64,000 nucleotides of DNA from Palsa-851 sp035534435 (GTDB taxonomy: Bacteria; Chloroflexota; Dormibacteria; Aeolococcales; Aeolococcaceae), in assembly GCA_035534435.1 (NCBI GenBank), contig DATLRX010000011.1:31171-95170 (forward strand), in the 5' to 3' direction. The position numbers and the translations under genes were made by a program. The notes under the pieces were generated by a model. It did no database searches, was not told the DNA's origin, and was given only the letters and a program-made list of their open reading frames with translations. This document shows, in pieces, positions 8,533 through 16,055 of the stretch. Each line of letters starts with the position of its first letter. Within the stretch, counting starts at the first letter, position 1.

Positions 8533-9815
8533 GCGCGGCTTCCTGCCGTCACCGGACCGCCGATGTCGCTACGGGATTGCAGACCGTCGAAATGCACGCG
8601 CGCAAGGTTGCCATACGCGCGCGTCCGCGCGGTCTCGAGGTCGGGACCGAGCGCGGTCACGCAGAGCACGCGACCACCGGACGTGCGGAGGGTGCCGTCG
8701 CCGTCGCGTCGGGTCCCGGCGTGGAAGCAGAGCACGCCGGGGTCGAGCGACTCGATGCCGGTGATGGGGTCGCCGCGGCGAACATCGCCCGGATAACCGG
8801 CGGCGGCCGCGACGACGCCGACGGCCGCGCCGCCGGAGAGCGCCGTGACACCGGGGCCGACGTCACCACGAGCGCACGCGGTGAAGAGCGCGAGCGCGGA
8901 CTCGCCGAGCAGGGGAAGGATCACCTGCGCCTCCGGGTCGCCGAATCGAGCGTTGAACTCGAGCACGCGAGGCCCGTCTGCCGTGAGCATCAACCCGGCA
9001 TACAGACATCCGACGAACGGCGTCCCCCGCTCGCGGAGCGCGTCGATGCACGGCTGGAGCACCGTGCGTGCGACCTCGGCGTTGAAGGACGCTGCGTCAA
9101 CGTCCGGAGGCGGCGCGATCGATCCCATGCCCCCGGTGTTGGGACCGCGGTCACCATCGAAGATGCGCTTGTGGTCGCGCGCCGGCGCAAGCGTCCGCAC
9201 GTGACGGCCGTCGGAGAGTCCGAAGACGCTCACCTCGGGGCCGCTGAGCAACTCCTCGACGATGACGTGCGCTCCCGCGGCACCGAAACGCCGCTCGCGG
9301 AGACACTCGTCGAGCGCGTGCTCAGCCGCGTCGACGCCGTCGCAGAGCAGCACGCCCTTGCCGAGCGCGAGACCGTCGGCCTTCACCACGCACGCGCCGC
9401 CGAGCTCGGCAACGAACGCGCTCAGGCGCTCGCGATCCTCCCCGCCTCCGGCAACCCATCGTGCCGTCGGAATGCCGGCCTCGCGCATCACCGCCTTGGC
9501 AAAGGCCTTCGACGACTCGATGCGCGCGGCGGCCGCGGTGGGGCCGAAGACCGCGACGCCGCGCGCAGTGCACGCGTCGGCCACGCCGGCCGCCGCAGCG
9601 GCGTCGGGGCCGATGACGACAAGGTCGACCGCACGGTCGGACGCGAGCCCGGCGACGGCGTCGGGGTCCTCGGCATCGAGCGCCACGTTCTCCGCGATAT
9701 CCGCGGTCCCCCCGTTGCCCGGCGCGACGATGACCTCGACGCCGGGGTCGTCGCGCTTGCACACCCACGCGAGCGCATGCTCGCGGCCCCCACCCCCGAC
9801 GATGAGGACTCGCAC
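8529..9815 (-). CDS. purD: Phosphoribosylamine-glycine ligase (GAR synthetase)
   Basis: 428 residues, ATP-grasp enzyme joining phosphoribosylamine and glycine in purine synthesis. It starts VRVLIVGGGGREHALAW and contains FGPTAAAARIESSKAFAK and the GPNTGGMGS signature. The GTG at 9815, whose G is shared with the guaA TAG, gives the canonical PurD N-terminus and is preferred over a GTG at 9824 that would add three residues inside guaA. It lies between guaA and purE with overlaps on both sides. Confidence 0.93.
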   Translation of the reverse strand: MRVLIVGGGGREHALAWVCKRDDPGVEVIVAPGNGGTADIAENVALDAEDPDAVAGLASDRAVDLVVIGPDAAAAAGVADACTARGVAVFGPTAAAARIESSKAFAKAVMREAGIPTARWVAGGGEDRERLSAFVAELGGACVVKADGLALGKGVLLCDGVDAAEHALDECLRERRFGAAGAHVIVEELLSGPEVSVFGLSDGRHVRTLAPARDHKRIFDGDRGPNTGGMGSIAPPPDVDAASFNAEVARTVLQPCIDALRERGTPFVGCLYAGLMLTADGPRVLEFNARFGDPEAQVILPLLGESALALFTACARGDVGPGVTALSGGAAVGVVAAAAGYPGDVRRGDPITGIESLDPGVLCFHAGTRRDGDGTLRTSGGRVLCVTALGPDLETARTRAYGNLARVHFDGLQSRSDIGGPVTAGSRA

Positions 9816-11401
9816 TACTCCCACTCGATGGTCGACGGCGGCTTGCTCGATATGTCGTAGACGACGCGGTTCACGCCGGCCACCTCGTTGACGATGCGCC
9901 GGCTGATGACGGCGAGCACGTCGTACGGGACACGCGACCAGTCCGCCGTCATCCCGTCCTCGCTCTCCACGATGCGCACCGCCACGACGTTGCCGTAGGT
10001 CCGGAAGTCACCCATGACGCCGACCGACGAGATCGGCGTGAGGATCGCGAACGACTGCCACACCTTGTGATACAGCCCGCTGCGCTTGACCTCGTCGATG
10101 ACGACCCAGTCCGCCGCGCGCAGCGTTTCGAGGCGCTCGCGCGTCACCTCGCCGATGATCCGGATCGCGAGTCCCGGACCGGGAAACGGTTGCCGGAACA
10201 CCATGTCCTCAGGGAGCCCGAGCGCGAGCCCGACGTTCCGCACCTCGTCCTTGAACAGGTAGCGCAGCGGTTCGACGAGCTCGAAGCGCAGGTCCTCGGG
10301 AAGACCCCCGACGTTGTGATGCGTCTTGATCTTGGTGGCGTTGTGCGTGTCGTGCGACGTCGATTCGATGACGTCCGGGTACAGCGTTCCCTGGGCGAGG
10401 AAGTCGATCGAGCCGAGCCGCGTCGCCTGCTCCTCGAAGACGCGGATGAACGTGGCACCGATGCGGCGCCGCTTCTCCTCCGGATCCACGACTCCGGCGA
10501 GCGCCTCGAGGAACTGGTCCGACGCGTCGACATGGATGAGGTTGATGTGGCGCTGCGACCGCATGACGTCGATGACCCGCTCGCCCTCCGCTCGCCGGAG
10601 GAGACCGTTGTCGACGAAGACACACGTGAGCTGGTCACCGACAGCGCGGTGCACGAGCGTCGCCGCGACCGCGGAGTCGACGCCGCCACTGAGCGCGCAG
10701 ATGACCTTGCCGTCGCTGATCTGGTGGCGGAGCGCGGCGACCGTCATCTCGATGAAGGATGCCGGCGCCCATGTGCCCGCGCAGCCGCAGACGTCGATGA
10801 GGAAGTTGCGCAGAATGTCGCTGCCGAGCGGGGTGTGCGCCACCTCCGGATGGAACTGGATGCCATATCGCTTCCCCGGCCCCGCGAAGGCCGCGCACAC
10901 TGAGTTCAGCGAGTGCGCGATCGGCCGGAATCCGGGCGGCACGGACGTGACGACGTCACCGTGCGACATCCAGACGGAGAGCTCCGCGGGGAGCTTGGTG
11001 AACAGCCCGGCAGTCTCGTCGACCGTGACCGACGCGTGCCCGTACTCGCGACGCTCGGCGGGAGCGACAGTTCCACCGAGGTCGACGGCAAGCAGGTCCA
11101 TCCCGTAGCAGATGCCGAGGATCGGGATGTCGAGGTCGTACACGGCCGGATCGGGGTGCGGCGCGCCGCTCTCGAACACCGATGCCGGACCCCCGCTGAA
11201 GATGAGCCCGCGCGGGTTGCTGCGGCGGATCTCTTCCGCGCTGATCGCGCCCGGCACGAGTTCGCAGTACACCTTCGCCTCGCGCACGCGGCGCGCGATG
11301 AGCTGGCTGTACTGGCTCCCGAAGTCGAGGACGAGGATCGTGTCCTGGGCGATCTGCGCAGGCGAGCGCGCCACCGCGCCTGCGTCAGTCGCAACCGTCA
11401 T
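9815..11401 (-). CDS. guaA: GMP synthase (glutamine-hydrolysing)
   Basis: 528 residues, converting XMP to GMP with glutamine and ATP. The class I glutaminase domain has the nucleophile C98 in LGICYG and the HPEVAHT triad segment. The ATP pyrophosphatase domain has the P-loop LSGGVDSAVA (near 235), followed by the C-terminal dimerisation domain ending PPSTIEWE. It ends on the purD start codon and follows guaB3 by 21 nt, with a GGTGGAG ribosome-binding site in the gap. Confidence 0.96.
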   Translation of the reverse strand: MTVATDAGAVARSPAQIAQDTILVLDFGSQYSQLIARRVREAKVYCELVPGAISAEEIRRSNPRGLIFSGGPASVFESGAPHPDPAVYDLDIPILGICYGMDLLAVDLGGTVAPAERREYGHASVTVDETAGLFTKLPAELSVWMSHGDVVTSVPPGFRPIAHSLNSVCAAFAGPGKRYGIQFHPEVAHTPLGSDILRNFLIDVCGCAGTWAPASFIEMTVAALRHQISDGKVICALSGGVDSAVAATLVHRAVGDQLTCVFVDNGLLRRAEGERVIDVMRSQRHINLIHVDASDQFLEALAGVVDPEEKRRRIGATFIRVFEEQATRLGSIDFLAQGTLYPDVIESTSHDTHNATKIKTHHNVGGLPEDLRFELVEPLRYLFKDEVRNVGLALGLPEDMVFRQPFPGPGLAIRIIGEVTRERLETLRAADWVVIDEVKRSGLYHKVWQSFAILTPISSVGVMGDFRTYGNVVAVRIVESEDGMTADWSRVPYDVLAVISRRIVNEVAGVNRVVYDISSKPPSTIEWE

Positions 11402-11422
11402 CGCCGCTGCTCCACCTCGTGG

Positions 11423-12583
11423 TCAGACCCCCATCCCGACGCGCTGCTCACGCTGCTGCACCTTGCCCTCGGTCTTGATCGACGGAGCGATGACCATCTC
11501 GGTCTCCTGGAACTCGGCGATCGTCCGTGCGCCGCAGACGCCCATGGCCGTCTTGAGCGCGCCGACCAGGTTCATGCTGCCGTCGTCGACATGCGCCGGC
11601 CCGTAGAGGATCTCGCGCAGCGCTCCTTTGATACCGGTGCGGATGCGTGTGCCGCGCGGGAGGTTGGGATCCGGCGTCGCCATGCCCCAGTGGTTGCCGT
11701 GACCCGCGGCTTCAGATGCCGCCGCGAAGATGGAGCCGATCATCACCGCATCGGCGCCGCTCGCAAAGGCCTTTGCGACGTCCCCACCAAGGCGCATGCC
11801 GCCGTCCGTGATGATCACCACCCGCTCACCGCTGCGGCGGTAATGGTCGTCGCGCGCGGCGGCGCAGTCACTCGTCGCCGTGACCTGCGGAACGCCGACG
11901 CCGAGCACCGCCCGGGTCGTGCACGCGGCGCCGGGTCCGACGCCGACGAGGAGTCCCTTGATGCCTGTGTCCATCAGCTCGAGCGCCGTCGCATAGTCGA
12001 CGCAGTTGCCGGCGACGACCGGGATGCCGACCGAGTGCGTGAGCTCCGAGAAGGAGAGGTGTTTGTACGACTTGCTGACGTGGCGAGCCGTCAGCACCGT
12101 TCCCTGCACCACGAGCATGTGCGCGCCCGCCTCCTGCACGATCGGCGCCCGGCGCTCCGCATGCGCGGGGATCGTCGACACCGCGCAGGTCACCCCCGCA
12201 CTCGTGATCTCCTCGATCCTCTGACCGATGAGTCCGTCCTGCACCGGCGCGCTGTAGATCTTCTGCAGCAGGGTGTTGATCTGATCCGGCGGGGATTCCG
12301 CGATGGTCTGCAACACCTCGGCCGGGTGCTCGTAGCGCGTCTGCACGCCGTCGAGGTTGAGGACCGCCAGGCCACCGAGCCGGCCCATCTCCGCTGCGAA
12401 CGCCGTGTCCACCACGCCATCCATGGCCGCCGCCAGGAACGGGATCTCCAGCGTGGTGCCGTTGACCGCAAACGAAACGTCGATCTCTGCCGGGTTGACG
12501 GTCACCCTGCCGGGGACCAGCGCAACCTCATCGAACCCGTACGCCCTGCGGGCCCGCTTGCCCCTGCCCAATTCGAATTCCAT
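11423..12583 (-). CDS. guaB3: GuaB3-type IMP dehydrogenase family protein
   Basis: 386 residues with an IMPDH/GMP-reductase barrel and no CBS domains. Catalytic loop GPGAACTTR carries C221, where classical IMPDH has GPGSICTTR. GxMxG-type segments and a charged C-terminus follow. GuaB3 proteins occur as IMPDH paralogues in Actinobacteria, Cyanobacteria and Chloroflexota, with a role in guanine nucleotide metabolism. Placement immediately before guaA supports that role here. Whether it makes XMP itself or a canonical GuaB exists elsewhere cannot be told. A TAGAAT promoter element lies 6 nt before the ATG. Confidence 0.85.
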   Translation of the reverse strand: MEFELGRGKRARRAYGFDEVALVPGRVTVNPAEIDVSFAVNGTTLEIPFLAAAMDGVVDTAFAAEMGRLGGLAVLNLDGVQTRYEHPAEVLQTIAESPPDQINTLLQKIYSAPVQDGLIGQRIEEITSAGVTCAVSTIPAHAERRAPIVQEAGAHMLVVQGTVLTARHVSKSYKHLSFSELTHSVGIPVVAGNCVDYATALELMDTGIKGLLVGVGPGAACTTRAVLGVGVPQVTATSDCAAARDDHYRRSGERVVIITDGGMRLGGDVAKAFASGADAVMIGSIFAAASEAAGHGNHWGMATPDPNLPRGTRIRTGIKGALREILYGPAHVDDGSMNLVGALKTAMGVCGARTIAEFQETEMVIAPSIKTEGKVQQREQRVGMGV

Positions 12584-12589
12584 CTGGAG

Positions 12590-12595
12590 ATTCTA
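12590..12595 (-). promoter_or_regulatory. -10 element of the guaB3-guaA-purD-purE unit (leaderless)
   Basis: TAGAAT on the minus strand, 6 nt before the ATG at 12583. The predicted transcription start is the A of the ATG. Confidence 0.6.
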
Positions 12596-12655
12596 CAGGA
12601 GTGACCGGGGAGTCCCGCCTTGGCAGCGCTCCATCTAGTGGAATACCCAAGATCC

Positions 12656-12676
12656 GACCACCATATCTGGTGGGTC
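12656..12676 (-). terminator. Hairpin downstream of gdhA, possible terminator
   Basis: CCACCA (12658-12663) and TGGTGG (12668-12673) form a perfect 6-bp stem with loop TATC, extended by GA/TC around one unpaired base. It sits 18 nt beyond the gdhA stop and upstream of the guaB3 promoter. There is no U tract. Confidence 0.4.
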
Positions 12677-12693
12677 GAACCAGGGCCAGACGG

Positions 12694-13950
12694 CTACGGG
12701 TAGATGCCGCGGACCCGGGTTGCCTCGGCCACCTTCGTGACGGCGATACGGAAGGCCGCGTCGCGAAGGCTGACGTTGTGCTCCAGGGACTCGCTCCGGA
12801 CCGCCTGGTAGCTCCGGGTCATCACCTCACGGAGCCGCGCGTTGACCTCACCCGAACCCCAGAAGTACGACTGGATGTCCTGGACCCACTCGAAGTACGA
12901 CACGACGACGCCGCCGGCGTTGGCGAGGATGTCCGGAAGGATGAGCACGCCGCGCGCGCTGAGCTCGGCATCCGCCTCGGTTGTGAGCGGTGCGTTGGCG
13001 CCCTCCGCGACAACTTTCGCGCGCACGCGCTCCGCGTTGCGCTGAGTCACCTGCGCCTCGAGCGCCGCGGGAACGAGCAGGTCGACATCGGCGGTGAGGA
13101 CGTCGTCACGGGCGATCTGCTCCGCGCCACCGTAGTCCGCGAAGTGCCCGCCCTCCTCCTTCAGGTGCCGGAGCGCGCTCAGGTCGAGCCCTTCGGCGCG
13201 GTAGAGGCCGCACGTGCTGTCGGACACGGCGACGACGCGCATTCCCTCGGCCGCCAGCAGCTCCGCGCTGACGGCGCCAACCTTGCCGTATCCCTGGATC
13301 GCGACCGTCGCACCGGACGGGTCCATTCCCGCGTCACGCATCGCGAGCACGGTGACCATCGTCAGCCCGCGACCGGGACCGGTGAACCGTCCCTCGGATC
13401 CGCCGATCGACTGCGGCTTGCCGGTGACGGACGCCGGCACGGAGAAGCCCGCGTGCATCGACAGCGTGTCCATGATCCACGCCATCACCTGCGGGCCCGT
13501 CCCCAGGTCGGGTGCCGGTATGTCGCGGTCCCGACCGACGATGAGCGAGATCTCGGTGGTGAAACGCCGTGTCAGGCGCTCCAGCTCGTTGAGGCTCAGC
13601 GAGTGCGGGTCGCAGACGACGCCTCCCTTCGCACCGCCGAACGGGAGGTCCGCCACGGCCGTCTTCCACGTCATGTACATGGCCAGAGCACGCGCGTCGT
13701 CGAGGGTCATCGCCGGGTGGTAACGCAGTCCCCCTTTCGCCGGTCCCCGGGCGATGTTGTGCTGGACGCGAAACCCCGTGAAGACCTCGAAGGAGCCGTC
13801 GTCCATCTCGACCGGGAAGTGCACCACAAGCTCGCGTTTGACCTCGCGCAGCACTGCGCGCGCTGAATCGTCCAACCCGATGGCGTCGGCGGTGGCGTCG
13901 AACTGCCGCTGAGCAATGCTCAGGGCGGAGCGCTCATTGGTCCCGGACAT
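12694..13950 (-). CDS. gdhA: Glutamate dehydrogenase (Glu/Leu/Phe/Val dehydrogenase family)
   Basis: 418 residues, the length of hexameric family II glutamate dehydrogenases, interconverting glutamate and 2-oxoglutarate plus ammonium. Substrate-binding lysines appear in KGGLRYHPAMT, MTWKTAVADLPFGGAKGGV follows, and the C-terminal Rossmann domain has IQGYGKVGA. Related leucine or phenylalanine dehydrogenases are usually shorter (about 360), which favours glutamate. It is transcribed alone between guaB3 and the divergent H1-like gene. Confidence 0.88.
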   Translation of the reverse strand: MSGTNERSALSIAQRQFDATADAIGLDDSARAVLREVKRELVVHFPVEMDDGSFEVFTGFRVQHNIARGPAKGGLRYHPAMTLDDARALAMYMTWKTAVADLPFGGAKGGVVCDPHSLSLNELERLTRRFTTEISLIVGRDRDIPAPDLGTGPQVMAWIMDTLSMHAGFSVPASVTGKPQSIGGSEGRFTGPGRGLTMVTVLAMRDAGMDPSGATVAIQGYGKVGAVSAELLAAEGMRVVAVSDSTCGLYRAEGLDLSALRHLKEEGGHFADYGGAEQIARDDVLTADVDLLVPAALEAQVTQRNAERVRAKVVAEGANAPLTTEADAELSARGVLILPDILANAGGVVVSYFEWVQDIQSYFWGSGEVNARLREVMTRSYQAVRSESLEHNVSLRDAAFRIAVTKVAEATRVRGIYP

Positions 13951-13961
13951 GAACAGGCCGC

Positions 13962-13967
13962 ACTATA
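13962..13967 (-). promoter_or_regulatory. -10 element of gdhA
   Basis: TATAGT on the minus strand, 11 nt before the ATG at 13950, giving a leader of only about 4-5 nt. No ribosome-binding site is present. Confidence 0.55.
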
Positions 13968-14067
13968 CGCAACAAGGCAGACATTTGTGGCGCTCCGGAC
14001 CCGTCGGATTGGGGACGTCAACGCGGCGTGTAGTTGCCTGCCCTGGCAGCAACGCAACGCGCAATCA

Positions 14068-14096
14068 TTGACAATCACGTTCACAAGCAGCATGCT
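14068..14096 (+). promoter_or_regulatory. Putative promoter of the H1-like gene
   Basis: A perfect TTGACA -35 hexamer (14068-14073), 17 nt from CATGCT (14091-14096), a 3/6 match to the -10 consensus. It is one of the few consensus -35 boxes in the window and is consistent with high-level transcription of an abundant DNA-binding protein. Confidence 0.45.
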
Positions 14097-14156
14097 ATGC
14101 ACGATCGACAGGAGGTTTTGGACATCACCTGTCACAAACATCAAGGAGGCCCATAG
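14097..14156 (+). CDS. Possible 19-codon leader ORF before the H1-like gene
   Basis: ATG at 14097 opens a 19-residue frame (MHDRQEVLDI, then TCHKHQGGP) whose TAG ends 3 nt before the H1-like ATG. It spans two AGGAGG motifs: 14110-14115, inside a GACAGG/CCTGTC hairpin at 14107-14133, and 14144-14149, which serves the H1-like gene. Translation could affect access to the second site. It may equally be chance; no homologue is recognised. Confidence 0.2.
   Translation: MHDRQEVLDITCHKHQGGP
14144..14149 (+). promoter_or_regulatory. Strong ribosome-binding site of the H1-like gene
   Basis: AGGAGG, 10 nt before the ATG at 14160. It contrasts with the leaderless starts that prevail in this window. 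Confidence 0.7.
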
Positions 14157-14159
14157 GAT

Positions 14160-14948
14160 ATGGCCAGGACCAGACGTAGGAGAGGCGGCGTCGAGAAGGC
14201 CGTCAAACGCACCGTGAGGCGCGTAGGGACGACAGCTCGCCGCCGCGCACCCGCCGCTGGTGGCGATCTCGTCAAGGCGGTACACAATCTCGTGAAAGCA
14301 TTGCCTGTCGGCGAGCTCGAGAAGCGCCTTGCGGGCCTCGAGAAGACTGTCGCGCGGCTCGAAGTGAGCCTGCGTGGTGCAGCTCGTCGCGCAACGACCG
14401 CCGTCCGTGGTGGCAAGCGCACGACTGCTAAACGCGCGACGGCCAAGCGTGCCACCGCAAAGCGGTCCACCGCGAAGCGCGCCGGCGCAAAGAAGACGAC
14501 GGCTCGTAAGACCACCGCGCGCAAGACCGGGGCGCGCAAGACAGCAGCGCGCAAGACCACAGCCCGTAAGACCACGGCGCGCAAGACCACAGCCCGTAAG
14601 ACCACAGCCCGTAAGACCACCGCTCGCAAGCCGGCGGCCCGCAAGACCACGGCCCGCAAGACCACCGCTCGCAAGACCACCGCGCGCAAGCCGGCGGCTC
14701 GCAAGACCACCGCGCGTAAGACCACGGCTCGCAAGACCACGGCGCGTAAGACCACGGCTCGCAAGACCACGGCTCGTAAGACCACCGCGCGCAAGCCGGC
14801 GGCAGCCCGTAAGACCACCGCGCGCAAGACCACGGCTCGCAAGCCGGCGGCGGCGCGTAAGCCCGTGACCCGTCGTCGGGTCGCTCGCAAGTCCGTCGCA
14901 GCAGCTCCGCCTGCAGCGGCACCCGCGGCGACGACGACCACCTCGTAG
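14160..14948 (+). CDS. Histone H1-like lysine/alanine-rich repeat DNA-binding protein
   Basis: 262 residues. The first 95 or so are basic, with an amphipathic stretch (LVKAVHNLVKALPVGELEK) and a short helical KRLAGLEKTVARLEVSLRG segment. Residues about 113-234 are 24 consecutive units ending in ARK, mostly TTARK with PAARK or PAAARK interspersed. The tail is RRRVARKSVA followed by Ala/Pro/Thr. Repeats of this kind resemble the C-terminal tails of eukaryotic H1 and of bacterial HupB/HctB-like nucleoid proteins, so DNA binding and compaction is the inferred role. A strong promoter and ribosome-binding site suggest high expression. Confidence 0.75.
   Translation: MARTRRRRGGVEKAVKRTVRRVGTTARRRAPAAGGDLVKAVHNLVKALPVGELEKRLAGLEKTVARLEVSLRGAARRATTAVRGGKRTTAKRATAKRATAKRSTAKRAGAKKTTARKTTARKTGARKTAARKTTARKTTARKTTARKTTARKTTARKPAARKTTARKTTARKTTARKPAARKTTARKTTARKTTARKTTARKTTARKTTARKPAAARKTTARKTTARKPAAARKPVTRRRVARKSVAAAPPAAAPAATTTTS
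14496..14861 (+). repeat. Tandem 15-nt coding repeat (24 units) within the H1-like gene
   Basis: Twenty-two 15-nt units and two 18-nt units, all in frame, encode xxARK. Units differ mainly at third codon positions. Such an array can expand or contract by slippage without a frameshift. Confidence 0.85.
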
Positions 14949-14956
14949 GTCGCTTC

Positions 14957-14971
14957 GGTCAGCGACTGACC
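14957..14971 (+). terminator. First hairpin after the H1-like gene
   Basis: GGTCAG, loop CGA, CTGACC: a perfect 6-bp stem 8 nt after the stop. It is followed by a larger hairpin and probably acts with it. Confidence 0.45.
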
Positions 14972-14983
14972 AAACGTCTTCTC

Positions 14984-15013
14984 GAAGGCCTCCGGCCGGT
15001 GCCGGGGGCCTTC
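14984..15013. terminator. Strong bidirectional hairpin terminator
   Basis: GAAGGCC (14984-14990) pairs with GGCCTTC (15007-15013) and CCGGC (14992-14996) with GCCGG (15001-15005), with a T-G wobble between them and loop CGGT. This 13-bp stem lies between the convergent H1-like and threonine aldolase genes. There is no clean U tract on either side. Confidence 0.65.
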
Positions 15014-15026
15014 GTCGTGTTCGCGC

Positions 15027-16055
15027 CTACGCCGCCAGCACGGCGGCGATCGCTTCGGCGGCGCGGCGCGCGTCCGCCGCGTCGACACCGAGGTGGGTCA
15101 CGCACCGGAGCGTATGCGCTCCCATCGTGCTCACGAGCACGCCGTCACGAGCGAGGCTGGCGGCGAGGCCGGCGGCGGGGGCCATCGTCTCGAAGATGAC
15201 GATGTTGGTCGGAACCGAGGGTGTGCGCACGGTGGCGCCGGGACAGTCCAGCAGCGTTTCGGCGATGAGGCTCGCATTGGTGTGGTCCTCGGCAAGGCGC
15301 TCGACGTTGTGCTCGAGCGCGTACACGCCCGCCGCGGCGATGATCCCCGCCTGACGCATCCCACCCCCGAGGCGTTTGCGCCAGCGACGCACCTCCTCGA
15401 TGACCGGTGCGTCGCCGGCCACGACCGATCCGACCGGCGCCCCGAGACCCTTGCTGATGCACACCGTCACCGTGTCGCACTCGTCGACGAGATCGGCGGG
15501 GCTCACGCCGAGCGCGACCGCGGCGTTGAACAGCCGAGCGCCGTCGCAGTGGACACGCAGTCCGAGGCTGTGTGCCGCTCGTGCGGCACGGTGCACCCGA
15601 TCGACGTCGACCGCGCCCCCGCCACGACGGTTGTGCGTGTTCTCGATGCACAGGAGGCTGGATACGGGCTGGTGGATCTCCGTCTCGCGCACGGCCGCGA
15701 TGACGGCGTCCGCATCCGGGATCCCGTCAACGCTGTCGAGAAGCCGGAGTTGCACCCCGGCGACGATCGCGCTCCCTCCGACCTCGTAGATCACGACGTG
15801 CGCCTGTGAGTCAGCGATGACCTCGTCGCCGGGACGCGTCTGCGCGGCCACACACGTCAGGTTGCCCATGGTGCCGCTCGGGACGTACACCGCGGCGTGC
15901 TTTCCGAGACGGCGCGCCACCTCCTCCTCGAGACGGCGCACCGTCGGGTCCTCGCCCCAGACGTCGTCGCCGACCTCGGCACGTGCCATCGCGACGCGCA
16001 TCCCCTCGTCGGGGACGGTCAGCGTGTCACTTCGGAGATCGACGGCGTCCGGCAC
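15027..16055 (-). CDS. ltaE: Low-specificity L-threonine aldolase
   Basis: 342 residues, PLP-dependent, cleaving L-threonine or allo-threonine to glycine and acetaldehyde. It starts with the family's VDLRSDTLTVP, and contains GTMGNL (61-66), IENTHN and the PLP-binding K202 in CISKGLGAP. The GTG start lies 29 nt inside the end of the upstream GGDEF gene, so the two are co-transcribed. The start is supported by the conserved DLRSDT position near residue 6. Confidence 0.9.
   Translation of the reverse strand: MPDAVDLRSDTLTVPDEGMRVAMARAEVGDDVWGEDPTVRRLEEEVARRLGKHAAVYVPSGTMGNLTCVAAQTRPGDEVIADSQAHVVIYEVGGSAIVAGVQLRLLDSVDGIPDADAVIAAVRETEIHQPVSSLLCIENTHNRRGGGAVDVDRVHRAARAAHSLGLRVHCDGARLFNAAVALGVSPADLVDECDTVTVCISKGLGAPVGSVVAGDAPVIEEVRRWRKRLGGGMRQAGIIAAAGVYALEHNVERLAEDHTNASLIAETLLDCPGATVRTPSVPTNIVIFETMAPAAGLAASLARDGVLVSTMGAHTLRCVTHLGVDAADARRAAEAIAAVLAA

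Noticed and set aside
8529..9824. purD start at GTG 9824
   Set aside because: Starting at 9815 gives the canonical VRVLIVGGGGREHA N-terminus and couples to the guaA stop.
14496..14861. CRISPR-like tandem repeat
   Set aside because: Units are 15-18 nt, contiguous without spacers and keep a reading frame; this is a coding repeat.
14141..15088. 315-codon minus frame with VVLRA repeats
   Set aside because: It is the complement of the ARK repeat array; the plus-strand gene has the promoter and ribosome-binding site.
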